Source: Bifidobacterium imperatoris (GTDB taxonomy: Bacteria > Actinomycetota > Actinomycetes > Actinomycetales > Bifidobacteriaceae). From it: a stretch of 17,226 nt of DNA. The stretch covers positions 1 to 17,226 of the forward strand of contig NZ_NMWV01000040.1 of the NCBI RefSeq assembly GCF_002860405.1, read 5' to 3'. The notes under the pieces are model-generated. The model made no database searches and was not told the origin of the DNA. It saw nothing but the letters and a program-made list of their open reading frames with translations. The position numbers and the translations under genes are program-made. Of this stretch, positions 5,941-14,276 are shown in pieces; position 1 is the stretch's first letter, and every line of letters starts with the position of its first letter.

Positions 5941-5942
5941 GC

Positions 5943-8900
5943 ATGGCTGATTTCAACGATTTTCTGGTGACCGACGAAACCGATGCTCGACAGTCATCGG
6001 CTCGTCGCAGCCATAAACGAAGCACGACATCACGCACCGGAATGCTGCGCAAACACATGCTGTGGAAGGACATCTTCGCAACCCTCAACAAATCCAAGGG
6101 GCGTTTTCTTTCCATCGTGAGCCTGATGCTGCTCGGCTCGTTCGCGCTCGTCGGTCTGTTTGTCACTGGGCCGAACATGCGCATCACCGGTACCGATTAC
6201 TACCGCGACAATCATCTGGCTGACGTCACTGTCATCAGCGACTACGGTCTGACCGATGAGGACGCGCGCATCATTCGCAATACCGCCGGCGTCAAATCCG
6301 CGGAATTTGGCTACTTCAAAGACGTGACCATCAAGAATAGCAACCACAGCCTGCGCGTCTACTCCAATCCGGAATCCATCTCCACGTTTGCCGTGGAAGA
6401 AGGTCGATTGCCGAGCAAAGCGAATGAAATTGCACTGGATCGTACCGAGCGAAGCAAGTACGCCATCGATAGCACCATCACCTTGAGCGAGCAACCGGAT
6501 ATCGCGGGGGACAAGGTTCTGAAGCGCAGCCGATACACGGTGGTCGGATTCGTGAATTCAACCGAAGGCCTATCGAATGTGAATCTCGGCCAATCCACGG
6601 CGGGCACCGGCGAACTCGACGGTTACGCAGTGGTGACAGATGCCGCTTTTGACTCCAAGGTGAAGATGATTGGCCGCGTGACCTTCAAGGACACACAGAA
6701 CGTCGATTACTGGACCGGCGAATACCGCGATCTCGTGCAGGCGCATAAGGACACCTTGACCAAGCGTCTTGCCGACCAACCCAAGGCTCGTGAGGATTCC
6801 ATCAAAGACGAACGTCGTAAGCAGATCGATAAGGCACAGTCCCAAGTCGATGCAGCCAAACAACAGTTGAGCGAGGCCCAGACACAGCTGAACGATGCCA
6901 AAGCTCAAATCGAATCGGGCAAAGACCAGCTGGCCGATGGCAGTGTTCAAGCCGTCGATCAAGCATCCTCTGCGCTGGCGGAACTATCCAGTGCAAGCGC
7001 GCAAATCGCCTCCGCTGGTTCCCAACTCACCGCGGCGCAAACCAAGTTGGCGGCAGGCGGGCAGCAGTTGAGCCAGGGACAAGGCCAGCTCGGTGTAGCG
7101 TGGCAGCAACTATCTGATGCCAAAGCACAATTGGACATGGCTCGTACAGCGTTGGATGCTTCCAAAACAGTGCTGGACAAAACCGGCGCGATACTGCAAT
7201 CCTGGGCTGATACAGGACTGACCGGCAACGCATACGACAGCGTGAAAACCCAGTACGACAAGGCATTGCAGGCATACAATGATGCGGCAAAGCAATACAA
7301 CAGCAAGCTCAGTGCATACAACGCCGCATTGCCGCAGTGGAACTCCAGTGCCTCGGCTCTCGAGCATGGTAGCGAGGAATATCAGCAGAACGCGGCAGCC
7401 ATTGCCGATGCCGGCAATCAACTGGCCAACAAGCAGACCGAATTGGGCGCGGCCATATCCAGCGCTCCAGCCAGTGCATCATCGGGAGCCGGCCAGCTGA
7501 TCGAAGGCAACCGGAGCATCGAAAAAGCGGAGGATGAATACAACCAGAAACTGCAGGAATTCAACGATGCCAAGCCTGCCGCCGAGAAGAACATCAAGCA
7601 GGCCGAGCATGATATCGCCCTGGCACGCGAAAAGGTGGATACGCTCGAAGTGCCCGCATATTCAATCGATGGCCGACGTGAAGGATTGACTTCAGAAGGC
7701 TACCGAGTCTACGAAATCATCGCGAACATCGTGGAAAAGTTGGCGATGATCTTCCCTGTGTTCCTGTACTTCGTGGCCGCTCTCGTGACCTTCACCACGA
7801 TGGGCCGCATGGTGGATGAAGAGCGCACTAATTCCGGTACGTTGAAGGCCTTGGGCTATGGGAATCAGGACATCCTGAAGAAATTCATATTCTACGGGTT
7901 CACTGCCTCCACCATTGGCACGATCCTGGGCGTGCTGCTCGGCCACACCCTGCTGCCGATGATCGTCTACCATGCGTACAGCGACGGTTTTACCGTGCCG
8001 CGCATCGCGCTGGTGTTCCATCCAGTTGTGACAGTGGTGGCATTCCTGCTCGCATGGGTGAGCGCCGTGGTGCCTGCCGTGCTTGCCGCATACCGTGAAC
8101 TTCGCGAGAAGCCGGCGGCCCTGTTGCTACCGAAGCCGCCGGCCAAAGGCTCGAAGATCTTCCTGGAGTGTATCAAGCCGCTATGGAATCGGCTGAACTT
8201 CACGCGCAAAGTCACCGCTCGAAATCTGTTCCGGTACAAGACCCGAGGGCTCATGACCATTTTCGGCGTGGCTGGAGCCGTAGCACTGCTGACCGCGGGA
8301 CTTGGCGTACAGGCCTCCATCGGGCAGATCGGCGAGCGGCAGTTCGACGAGATCATCCACTACGACCTCATCGTGGCCGAACGCAGCGATAACAACGAGG
8401 AACAGAACAAGACGGTGGCCGACTCCATGAAAAGGGCTGCTGCGGAATCTTCCACGCCGATTCGCTACGAGGAACTCACCAAAACCGCTGGCAAGGAGCA
8501 CGATAAGCAGAGCATTACCTTACTGGTTACTGATGATGCCTACAACTTCGGCGATTACCTGACATTGCGTTCGCGCGTTGGGCGTAAGTCGCAAGTGCTC
8601 ACCGATCGCGGGGCAATCATTTCCGAACGCATGGCGGACATGCTGAACGCCAAAGTGGGGGATACCGTCACCGTAACCGATTTGAGCGGTGTGAACCGAC
8701 ATGTGCGTGTGGACGGTATTACCGAAATGTATATCGGCCATTTCATGGTGATGAGCTCTGGCGAATACGAGCACGTATTCCATAAGGATTACCAGTCGAA
8801 TGCGTACATGGTGAAGCTCAAAGACAACAGCATCGAAAACGCCGAAAAGCAAGGTGCACGGTTCATGAAAGTGGATGGCGTGAGGTCAGTGGTGCAGAAC

Positions 8901-9341
8901 ACCACGATGAAGAATCAGGTAGCCACCATTGTGAACTCACTGAACCAGATCATGGAGGTGCTCATCTTGGTGGCGGCCTTGCTTGCCATTGTGATTCTTT
9001 ACAACCTCACCAACCTGAACGTCTCCGAGCGAATCCGCGAGCTTTCGACCATCAAGGTGCTCGGCTTTCATTCGAACGAGACCACGATGTATATCTATCG
9101 CGAAACCATCGTGCTTTCGGCGCTGGGTATTGTGGGCGGCTACGCGTTCGGCGGATGGCTGCATCAGTACATCATCACTGAAGTGCCACCGGATGAAGTG
9201 ATGTTCGATCCAGCGCTCGGCTGGGCCGCGTTCGTGGTGCCGCTGGTGCTGATTACGGTAGTGCTGGCGCTCCTGGGCGTGGTGGTCTACCGGCGTTTGC
9301 GCACGGTGGACATGCTCGCCGCACTGAAATCCGTGGAGTAG
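5943..9341 (+). CDS. FtsX-like ABC permease with long coiled-coil insertion
   Basis: 1132 aa, the membrane partner of the upstream ATPase. After a polar N-terminus comes a first membrane span (about 54-76), then a MacB-like extracytoplasmic region (about 80-270). A long Ala/Gln/Ser-rich helical section (about 280-570) follows, with repeats such as QLSEAQTQLNDAKAQIESGKDQL. Next is an FtsX core with spans near 599-618, 647-672 and 691-716. A second half has a span at 769-790, another extracytoplasmic domain (about 795-995) and spans near 1001-1022, 1053-1073 and 1093-1116, giving about eight spans. The layout fits large Gram-positive permeases that act outside the membrane on peptides or cell-wall-related substrates. 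Start: ATG at 5943 with GGAG (5931-5934); GTG at 5934 is possible. The substrate is unknown. Confidence 0.9.
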   Translation: MADFNDFLVTDETDARQSSARRSHKRSTTSRTGMLRKHMLWKDIFATLNKSKGRFLSIVSLMLLGSFALVGLFVTGPNMRITGTDYYRDNHLADVTVISDYGLTDEDARIIRNTAGVKSAEFGYFKDVTIKNSNHSLRVYSNPESISTFAVEEGRLPSKANEIALDRTERSKYAIDSTITLSEQPDIAGDKVLKRSRYTVVGFVNSTEGLSNVNLGQSTAGTGELDGYAVVTDAAFDSKVKMIGRVTFKDTQNVDYWTGEYRDLVQAHKDTLTKRLADQPKAREDSIKDERRKQIDKAQSQVDAAKQQLSEAQTQLNDAKAQIESGKDQLADGSVQAVDQASSALAELSSASAQIASAGSQLTAAQTKLAAGGQQLSQGQGQLGVAWQQLSDAKAQLDMARTALDASKTVLDKTGAILQSWADTGLTGNAYDSVKTQYDKALQAYNDAAKQYNSKLSAYNAALPQWNSSASALEHGSEEYQQNAAAIADAGNQLANKQTELGAAISSAPASASSGAGQLIEGNRSIEKAEDEYNQKLQEFNDAKPAAEKNIKQAEHDIALAREKVDTLEVPAYSIDGRREGLTSEGYRVYEIIANIVEKLAMIFPVFLYFVAALVTFTTMGRMVDEERTNSGTLKALGYGNQDILKKFIFYGFTASTIGTILGVLLGHTLLPMIVYHAYSDGFTVPRIALVFHPVVTVVAFLLAWVSAVVPAVLAAYRELREKPAALLLPKPPAKGSKIFLECIKPLWNRLNFTRKVTARNLFRYKTRGLMTIFGVAGAVALLTAGLGVQASIGQIGERQFDEIIHYDLIVAERSDNNEEQNKTVADSMKRAAAESSTPIRYEELTKTAGKEHDKQSITLLVTDDAYNFGDYLTLRSRVGRKSQVLTDRGAIISERMADMLNAKVGDTVTVTDLSGVNRHVRVDGITEMYIGHFMVMSSGEYEHVFHKDYQSNAYMVKLKDNSIENAEKQGARFMKVDGVRSVVQNTTMKNQVATIVNSLNQIMEVLILVAALLAIVILYNLTNLNVSERIRELSTIKVLGFHSNETTMYIYRETIVLSALGIVGGYAFGGWLHQYIITEVPPDEVMFDPALGWAAFVVPLVLITVVLALLGVVVYRRLRTVDMLAALKSVE

Positions 9342-9362
9342 CGGTTAGGTTTATCGATATTC

Positions 9363-9410
9363 CCTTTGTATGTTCGCGCAACTGACGAGTAGTGCGCGAA
9401 CATACAAAGG
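9363..9410 (+). terminator. 18-bp perfect hairpin after the permease gene
   Basis: CCTTTGTATGTTCGCGCA (9363-9380) pairs fully with 9393-9410 around a 12-base loop. It is followed only by ATTTTGCC, a weak T tract, so it may be a partial terminator or an RNA-stabilising 3' end. Its arm shares 15 of 16 bases (TTTGTAWGTTCGCGCA) with the next hairpin. Confidence 0.6.
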
Positions 9411-9423
9411 ATTTTGCCTCTTG

Positions 9424-9479
9424 AAACGTTTGTAAGTTCGCGCAGGCTTCGTCATCGCGCGAACTTACAAACGTTTTTT
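9424..9479 (+). terminator. 20-bp perfect hairpin with T run, intrinsic terminator
   Basis: AAACGTTTGTAAGTTCGCGC (9424-9443) pairs fully with 9457-9476 around a 13-base loop and runs into six T (9474-9479), with TTTTT again soon after. It is a strong rho-independent terminator for the ABC operon. Confidence 0.85.
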
Positions 9480-9557
9480 GGCTTTTTCTTGTGGATATCT
9501 CGGTTTGAGCGCGAAGGTGAAGGGCATGACGCGGCCGGTTCTGTGAGTGTCCCAAAA

Positions 9558-9590
9558 TTGCGTAAAATTGACTCTTGACTTTTTACGCAA
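9558..9590. promoter_or_regulatory. 10-bp inverted repeat at the gltB promoter, candidate operator
   Basis: TTGCGTAAAA (9558-9567) and TTTTACGCAA (9581-9590) are perfect inverted arms separated by 13 bases. The spacer holds TTGACT twice (9568-9573, 9575-9580), and a related ACGTAAAAG lies at 9611-9619. The position over the likely -35 box suggests a regulator of glutamate synthase, for example a nitrogen-control protein; which one is not known. Confidence 0.55.
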
Positions 9591-9603
9591 CTCGGTATAT
9601 GGA
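9575..9603 (+). promoter_or_regulatory. Likely gltBD promoter
   Basis: TTGACT (9575-9580) followed by TATATG (9596-9601, spacer 15) or TATGGA (9598-9603, spacer 17). The -10 box is imperfect or the spacing short, which fits a promoter needing an activator. About 100 bases of leader precede gltB, with nothing further recognised in it. Confidence 0.42.
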
Positions 9604-9703
9604 CAGCGAAACGTAAAAGACATAGTGCAACGCTACGCTGTCAACAGCAACTTAGAGAAGTGGCGCGTTGTTAGCGTGCCCATAAGTAATTGAGGTGATT
9701 TCG

Positions 9704-12700
9704 GTGACATTCAAAGCCCCGCTTGATCTCACGGTCCATGCTCCGGACGGCATGTACGACCCCTCCAACGAGCATGACGCCTGTGGTGTGGGTATGGTCA
9801 CCACTCTGAACAAGCGCCCTGAACACAAGATCGTCAAGGACGCCATCGAGGTGCTGGTCAACCTCGATCACCGTGGTGCTGTGGGTGCCGAAGAGAATAC
9901 AGGTGATGGCGCCGGCATTTTGATGAGCATGCCGGACGAGTTTATGCGTGCCACGGTTCCGGCCGAACTGCCGGAAGCCGGCCATTACGCCGCAGGCATC
10001 GCATTCCTCGACCGTGATATCGAAACTTCCGGCCAGCAGGAACAGGCCATCGCCAAGATTGTTCGCGAAGAAGGCCTCGAAGTCCTCGCATGGCGTGTGG
10101 TTCCCACCAACCCGGACGGTCTTGGCCTGCAAGCACTGGCCGCCATGCCGGGCTTCAAGACCTTGGTCATTGCATCCGAGGACGGTTCCTTGGGTGGTGT
10201 GGAGCTTGACCGCAAGACCTTCCGCATCCGCAAGCGTGTGGAGCATGAGGTGGGCGTCTACTTCGCATCCCTTTCCGCTCGTACTATTACGTACAAGGGC
10301 ATGCTCACCACCATGCAGCTCACCCACTTCTTCCCGGATTTGGTTGATGAGCGCATGAAGGCTACCGTGGCCATCGTCCACTCCCGCTTCTCCACTAACA
10401 CGTTCCCGAGCTGGCCGCTCGCTCAGCCGTTCCGCCTGCTGGCTCACAACGGCGAAATCAACACCATTCAGGGCAACCGCAACTGGCTGTCCGCCCGCGA
10501 AGGCCGTTTGAGCTCCGAACTGCTCGGTGAATTCAAGCCGCTGTTGCCAATCACTACTCCGGGTTACTCCGATTCTGGTACGTTCGATGAATGCCTCGAA
10601 CTGCTGCACCTCGCTGGTCGCTCCCTGCCGCACGCCATCTGCATGATGTTGCCTCCGGCATGGGAGAAGAACAATGATCTCGACCCGGATGTGCGTGCTT
10701 TCTACGAGTACAACAACACACTGATCGAGCCGTGGGATGGTCCGGCAGACATCGTTTTCACCGATGGCACCCAGGTGGGCGCACTGCTTGACCGCAACGG
10801 TTTCCGCCCCGGTCGCTGGCAGCTTACCGATGACGGTTACATCGTGCTCGCATCCGAGGCCGGCGTGCTGCCGGAAACCGAGCAAGATCACATCGTGTCC
10901 AAGGGCCGTCTGGAGCCGGGCAAGATGTTCCTCGTGGATACTGCCGAAGGCCGGATCATTCCGGATGAGGAAATCAAGAAGAACCTCGCAGCCCAGCATC
11001 CGTACCGCAAGTGGGTGGAAGGCAACTCCGTGGAGCTCTCCGACCTGCCGAAGCGTGAGCATGTGAGCCACTCCGGTCAGTCCGTGCAGCGCCGTCAGCG
11101 TGCGTTCGGCTACACTGAGGAAGATTTGAAGCTGCTGCTCACCCCGATGGCCAACACCGGCAAGGAGCCACTCGGCTCTATGGGCAACGACACCCCGCTG
11201 CCGGCCCTTTCCAAGCGCAGCCGCATGCTGTTCGACTACTTCACCCAGAAGTTCGCACAGGTTACCAACCCGCCGCTGGACTGGGAGCGTGAGGAAATCG
11301 TTACCTCCCTTGAATCCGCCATCGGCCCAGAACCGAACCTGCTGGCCGATTCCGAGCTGCACGCCAAGAAGATTCTGATTCCGCTGCCTGTGGTCAACTC
11401 CGATGAGATGGCTCAGCTGAAGCGCCTCGACCGTGCCCGTATCCTGGGCGACTACTACCGTCCGTACGTGGTCAAGGGCCTGTATCAGGTAGCTGGCGGC
11501 GGCAAGGCCTTGGAAGAACGTTTGGATGAGATTTTCGCTGAAATCGATGAGGCCATCGAAAACGGCAAGAACTTCATCGTGCTTTCCGATCGTGACTCCA
11601 ACCATACGTGGGGCCCGATTCCGTCCCTGCTGCTGACTGCAGCCGTGCAGCATCACCTGCTGCGTCGTCACACTCGTACCCAGATTTCTATGGCCGTCGA
11701 GGCCGGCGACGTGCGTGAAATCCACCATGTGGCACTGCTCATCGCTTACGGTGCAGCCTGCGTGAACCCGTATCTGGCCTTTGAATCCGTGGAGAATTTG
11801 GCCCGTACCGGCTACCTCAAGGTAGACGAGCGTACCGCCGTGAAGAACCTCACCAAGGCCCTTTCCACTGGTGTGCTCAAGATCATGTCCAAGATGGGTG
11901 TCTCCACCATCATGAGCTACCGTGGTGCGCAGTTGTTCGAAGCCGTGGGCCTGAGCCAGGAAGTCGTGGACGAATACTTCACTGGCACCACCTCCCGTGT
12001 GGGCGGCGTTGGCCTTGACGAAATCGCCGAGGAAGTGGCAATCCGCCACCGCGTGGCTTATCCGAACCAGTGGACCGCGGCACCGCACCGCAACCTCAGG
12101 ACTGGCGGCGACTACAAGTGGCGTCGTACCGGCGAAGATCATTTGAACGATCCGGAAGCCATCTTCCTGCTGCAGCAGTCCACGCAGCGCGGCGACTACC
12201 AGATGTTCAAGAAGTACTCGCACCACATCAACGACACTTCGAACCGCATCATGACCCTGCGTGGCCTGATGAAGTTCAAGAACACCCGCAAGCCCATCGA
12301 CATCTCCGAAGTTGAGCCGGCCAGCGAAATCGTCAAGCGCTTCTCCACCGGTGCCATGAGCTATGGTTCCATTTCCCAGGAAGCACACGAGACGCTCGCC
12401 ATCGCCATGAACTCCATTGGCGCACGCTCCAACTCCGGTGAAGGTGGCGAATCCGAGGACCGTATCAACGATCCGCAGCGTTACAGCCGTATCAAGCAGA
12501 TTGCATCCGCTCGTTTCGGTGTGACTTCTGATTACTTGGTGCACGCCACCGATCTGCAGATCAAGCTTGCCCAGGGTGCCAAGCCGGGTGAGGGCGGCCA
12601 CCTGCCGGGTGCCAAGGTTCCGCCGTGGATTGCCCATGTGCGTCACGCCACCCCGGGCGTGGAACTCATCTCCCCGCCGCCGCACCACGACATTTACTCC

Positions 12701-14275
12701 ATCGAAGATCTGAAGCAGCTGATCAACGATGCGAAGATGGCCAACCCGAAGGCTCGTATCCACGTCAAGCTAGTCTCTGAGTTCGGTGTGGGCACAATCG
12801 CGGCAGGCGTAGCCAAGTGCCATGCCGATGTTGTGCTGATTTCCGGCAACGACGGTGGTACGGGTGCAGCTCCGCTCAACGCCATCAAGCACGCCGGTAC
12901 CCCTTGGGAGATTGGCCTGTCCGAAACTCAGCAGACGCTGATCTTGAACGGCCTGCGCTCCCGCATCGTTGTCCAGTGCGACGGCGAGCTCAAGACCGGC
13001 CGCGACGTGGTCATCGCAGCCCTGCTCGGTGCCGAGGAATTCGGTTTCGCCACCGCAGCCCTGATCGTTGAAGGCTGCGTCATGATGCGCGCATGCCAGA
13101 AGAACACCTGCCCGCAGGGCATCGCCACCCAAGATCCGGAGCTCCGCGCTCGTTTCCGCGGCAAGCCTGAGCATGTGGTCAACTTCTTCATGTTCATCGC
13201 TGAGGAAGTGCGCGAGATCTTGGCTGAGCTCGGCTTCAAGACCCTTGAAGAGGCCATCGGCCACGTTGAATGCCTCGACCAGAACGAAGCCATCAAGCGT
13301 TGGAAGTCTGATGGCATCGACCTGAGCAACGTTCTGAAGCAGGCAGGTCCGGTTCCGGGCACCATCCTGCACCAGACCATCGAGCAGAACCATGAGCTCG
13401 AAAAGGCTCTGGACAACGAGCTCATCAAGCTCGCCGAGCCGGCGCTCGAACGCAAGGAGCCCGTGCGCATCGAAATGCCGATTCGCAACGTCAACCGTAC
13501 TGTCGGCACGATGGTAGGCTACGAGATCACCCGTCGCTACGGCGAGGAAGGTCTGCCAGACGACACCATCGACATGACCCTGCATGGCTCTGGCGGCCAG
13601 TCCATCGGCGCCTTCATTCCGCGTGGCGAGACCCTGCGCATCTACGGCGAAGTCAACGATTATGCCGGCAAGGGCCTCTCTGGTGGCCGCATGATCGTTC
13701 GTGCCGAGGAAGGCGTCACCTTCGACAAGCATGAGAACGTCATCGCCGGCAACGTCACCGGTTTCGGTGCCACCTCCGGTCAGATGTTCGTGGCAGGCCG
13801 TGCAGGCGAACGCTTCGCCGTGCGTAACTCCGGTGCCACGTTCGTGGTGGAAGGCGTGGGCGATCACGGCTGCGAATATATGACTGGCGGTACCGTGGTG
13901 GTGCTCGGCCCGACTGGACGCAACTTCGGTGCAGGCTTCTCCGGCGGCAACACTTACGTGCTTGATCTCGACATGAAGAAGGTCAACCCCGGTGCCATCA
14001 AGTCCGGTAGCCTCCTGTTCAAGTCGCTGAACGCCGAAACCGCCAAGCTGGTACACGACCTCGTTAAGCAGCACGCTGAAGAGACCGGCTCCCAGTTTGC
14101 GGCAGCTCTGCTCGAGGACTGGAATGAAACGGTTAAGCGTTTCACTCATGTGGTGCCGAAGCAGTACTTGGCTATGACCAAGGCTATGGAAGAAGCCAAG
14201 GCCAACAATATCGATTTCAATTCGCCCGGAGCCTGGGAAGAGGTTTACGAGCACGTCACGGAAGGAGTGCGCTGA
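9704..14275 (+). CDS. gltB: Glutamate synthase, large (alpha) subunit
   Basis: 1523 aa, the expected size. With GltD it converts 2-oxoglutarate and glutamine into two glutamates in the cytoplasm, the second half of ammonium assimilation by GS-GOGAT. A class II glutamine amidotransferase domain comes first: the catalytic Cys is Cys27 in HDACGVGMV, after a short propeptide, and HNGEINT near 248-254 is a family motif. Then come the central domain and the FMN-binding synthase barrel, with GAMSYGSIS near 882 and GNDGGTGAAPL near 1047. The 3Fe-4S cysteines are Cys1125, Cys1131 and Cys1136, and the C-terminal GXGXG beta-helix domain follows. Start: GTG at 9704, 5 bases after TGAGGTGA (9691-9698); GTG at 9695 lies inside that site. 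gltD begins one base after the stop. Codon use is strongly biased, as in well-expressed genes. Confidence 0.97.
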   Translation: MTFKAPLDLTVHAPDGMYDPSNEHDACGVGMVTTLNKRPEHKIVKDAIEVLVNLDHRGAVGAEENTGDGAGILMSMPDEFMRATVPAELPEAGHYAAGIAFLDRDIETSGQQEQAIAKIVREEGLEVLAWRVVPTNPDGLGLQALAAMPGFKTLVIASEDGSLGGVELDRKTFRIRKRVEHEVGVYFASLSARTITYKGMLTTMQLTHFFPDLVDERMKATVAIVHSRFSTNTFPSWPLAQPFRLLAHNGEINTIQGNRNWLSAREGRLSSELLGEFKPLLPITTPGYSDSGTFDECLELLHLAGRSLPHAICMMLPPAWEKNNDLDPDVRAFYEYNNTLIEPWDGPADIVFTDGTQVGALLDRNGFRPGRWQLTDDGYIVLASEAGVLPETEQDHIVSKGRLEPGKMFLVDTAEGRIIPDEEIKKNLAAQHPYRKWVEGNSVELSDLPKREHVSHSGQSVQRRQRAFGYTEEDLKLLLTPMANTGKEPLGSMGNDTPLPALSKRSRMLFDYFTQKFAQVTNPPLDWEREEIVTSLESAIGPEPNLLADSELHAKKILIPLPVVNSDEMAQLKRLDRARILGDYYRPYVVKGLYQVAGGGKALEERLDEIFAEIDEAIENGKNFIVLSDRDSNHTWGPIPSLLLTAAVQHHLLRRHTRTQISMAVEAGDVREIHHVALLIAYGAACVNPYLAFESVENLARTGYLKVDERTAVKNLTKALSTGVLKIMSKMGVSTIMSYRGAQLFEAVGLSQEVVDEYFTGTTSRVGGVGLDEIAEEVAIRHRVAYPNQWTAAPHRNLRTGGDYKWRRTGEDHLNDPEAIFLLQQSTQRGDYQMFKKYSHHINDTSNRIMTLRGLMKFKNTRKPIDISEVEPASEIVKRFSTGAMSYGSISQEAHETLAIAMNSIGARSNSGEGGESEDRINDPQRYSRIKQIASARFGVTSDYLVHATDLQIKLAQGAKPGEGGHLPGAKVPPWIAHVRHATPGVELISPPPHHDIYSIEDLKQLINDAKMANPKARIHVKLVSEFGVGTIAAGVAKCHADVVLISGNDGGTGAAPLNAIKHAGTPWEIGLSETQQTLILNGLRSRIVVQCDGELKTGRDVVIAALLGAEEFGFATAALIVEGCVMMRACQKNTCPQGIATQDPELRARFRGKPEHVVNFFMFIAEEVREILAELGFKTLEEAIGHVECLDQNEAIKRWKSDGIDLSNVLKQAGPVPGTILHQTIEQNHELEKALDNELIKLAEPALERKEPVRIEMPIRNVNRTVGTMVGYEITRRYGEEGLPDDTIDMTLHGSGGQSIGAFIPRGETLRIYGEVNDYAGKGLSGGRMIVRAEEGVTFDKHENVIAGNVTGFGATSGQMFVAGRAGERFAVRNSGATFVVEGVGDHGCEYMTGGTVVVLGPTGRNFGAGFSGGNTYVLDLDMKKVNPGAIKSGSLLFKSLNAETAKLVHDLVKQHAEETGSQFAAALLEDWNETVKRFTHVVPKQYLAMTKAMEEAKANNIDFNSPGAWEEVYEHVTEGVR

Positions 14276-14276
14276 C

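Noticed and set aside
9671..12763. 1030-codon open frame on the minus strand opposite gltB
   Set aside because: It lies entirely opposite gltB, extends into its promoter side, and translates to low-quality His/Gly/Val-rich sequence without domains. It is a by-product of the biased GC-rich codon use of gltB.
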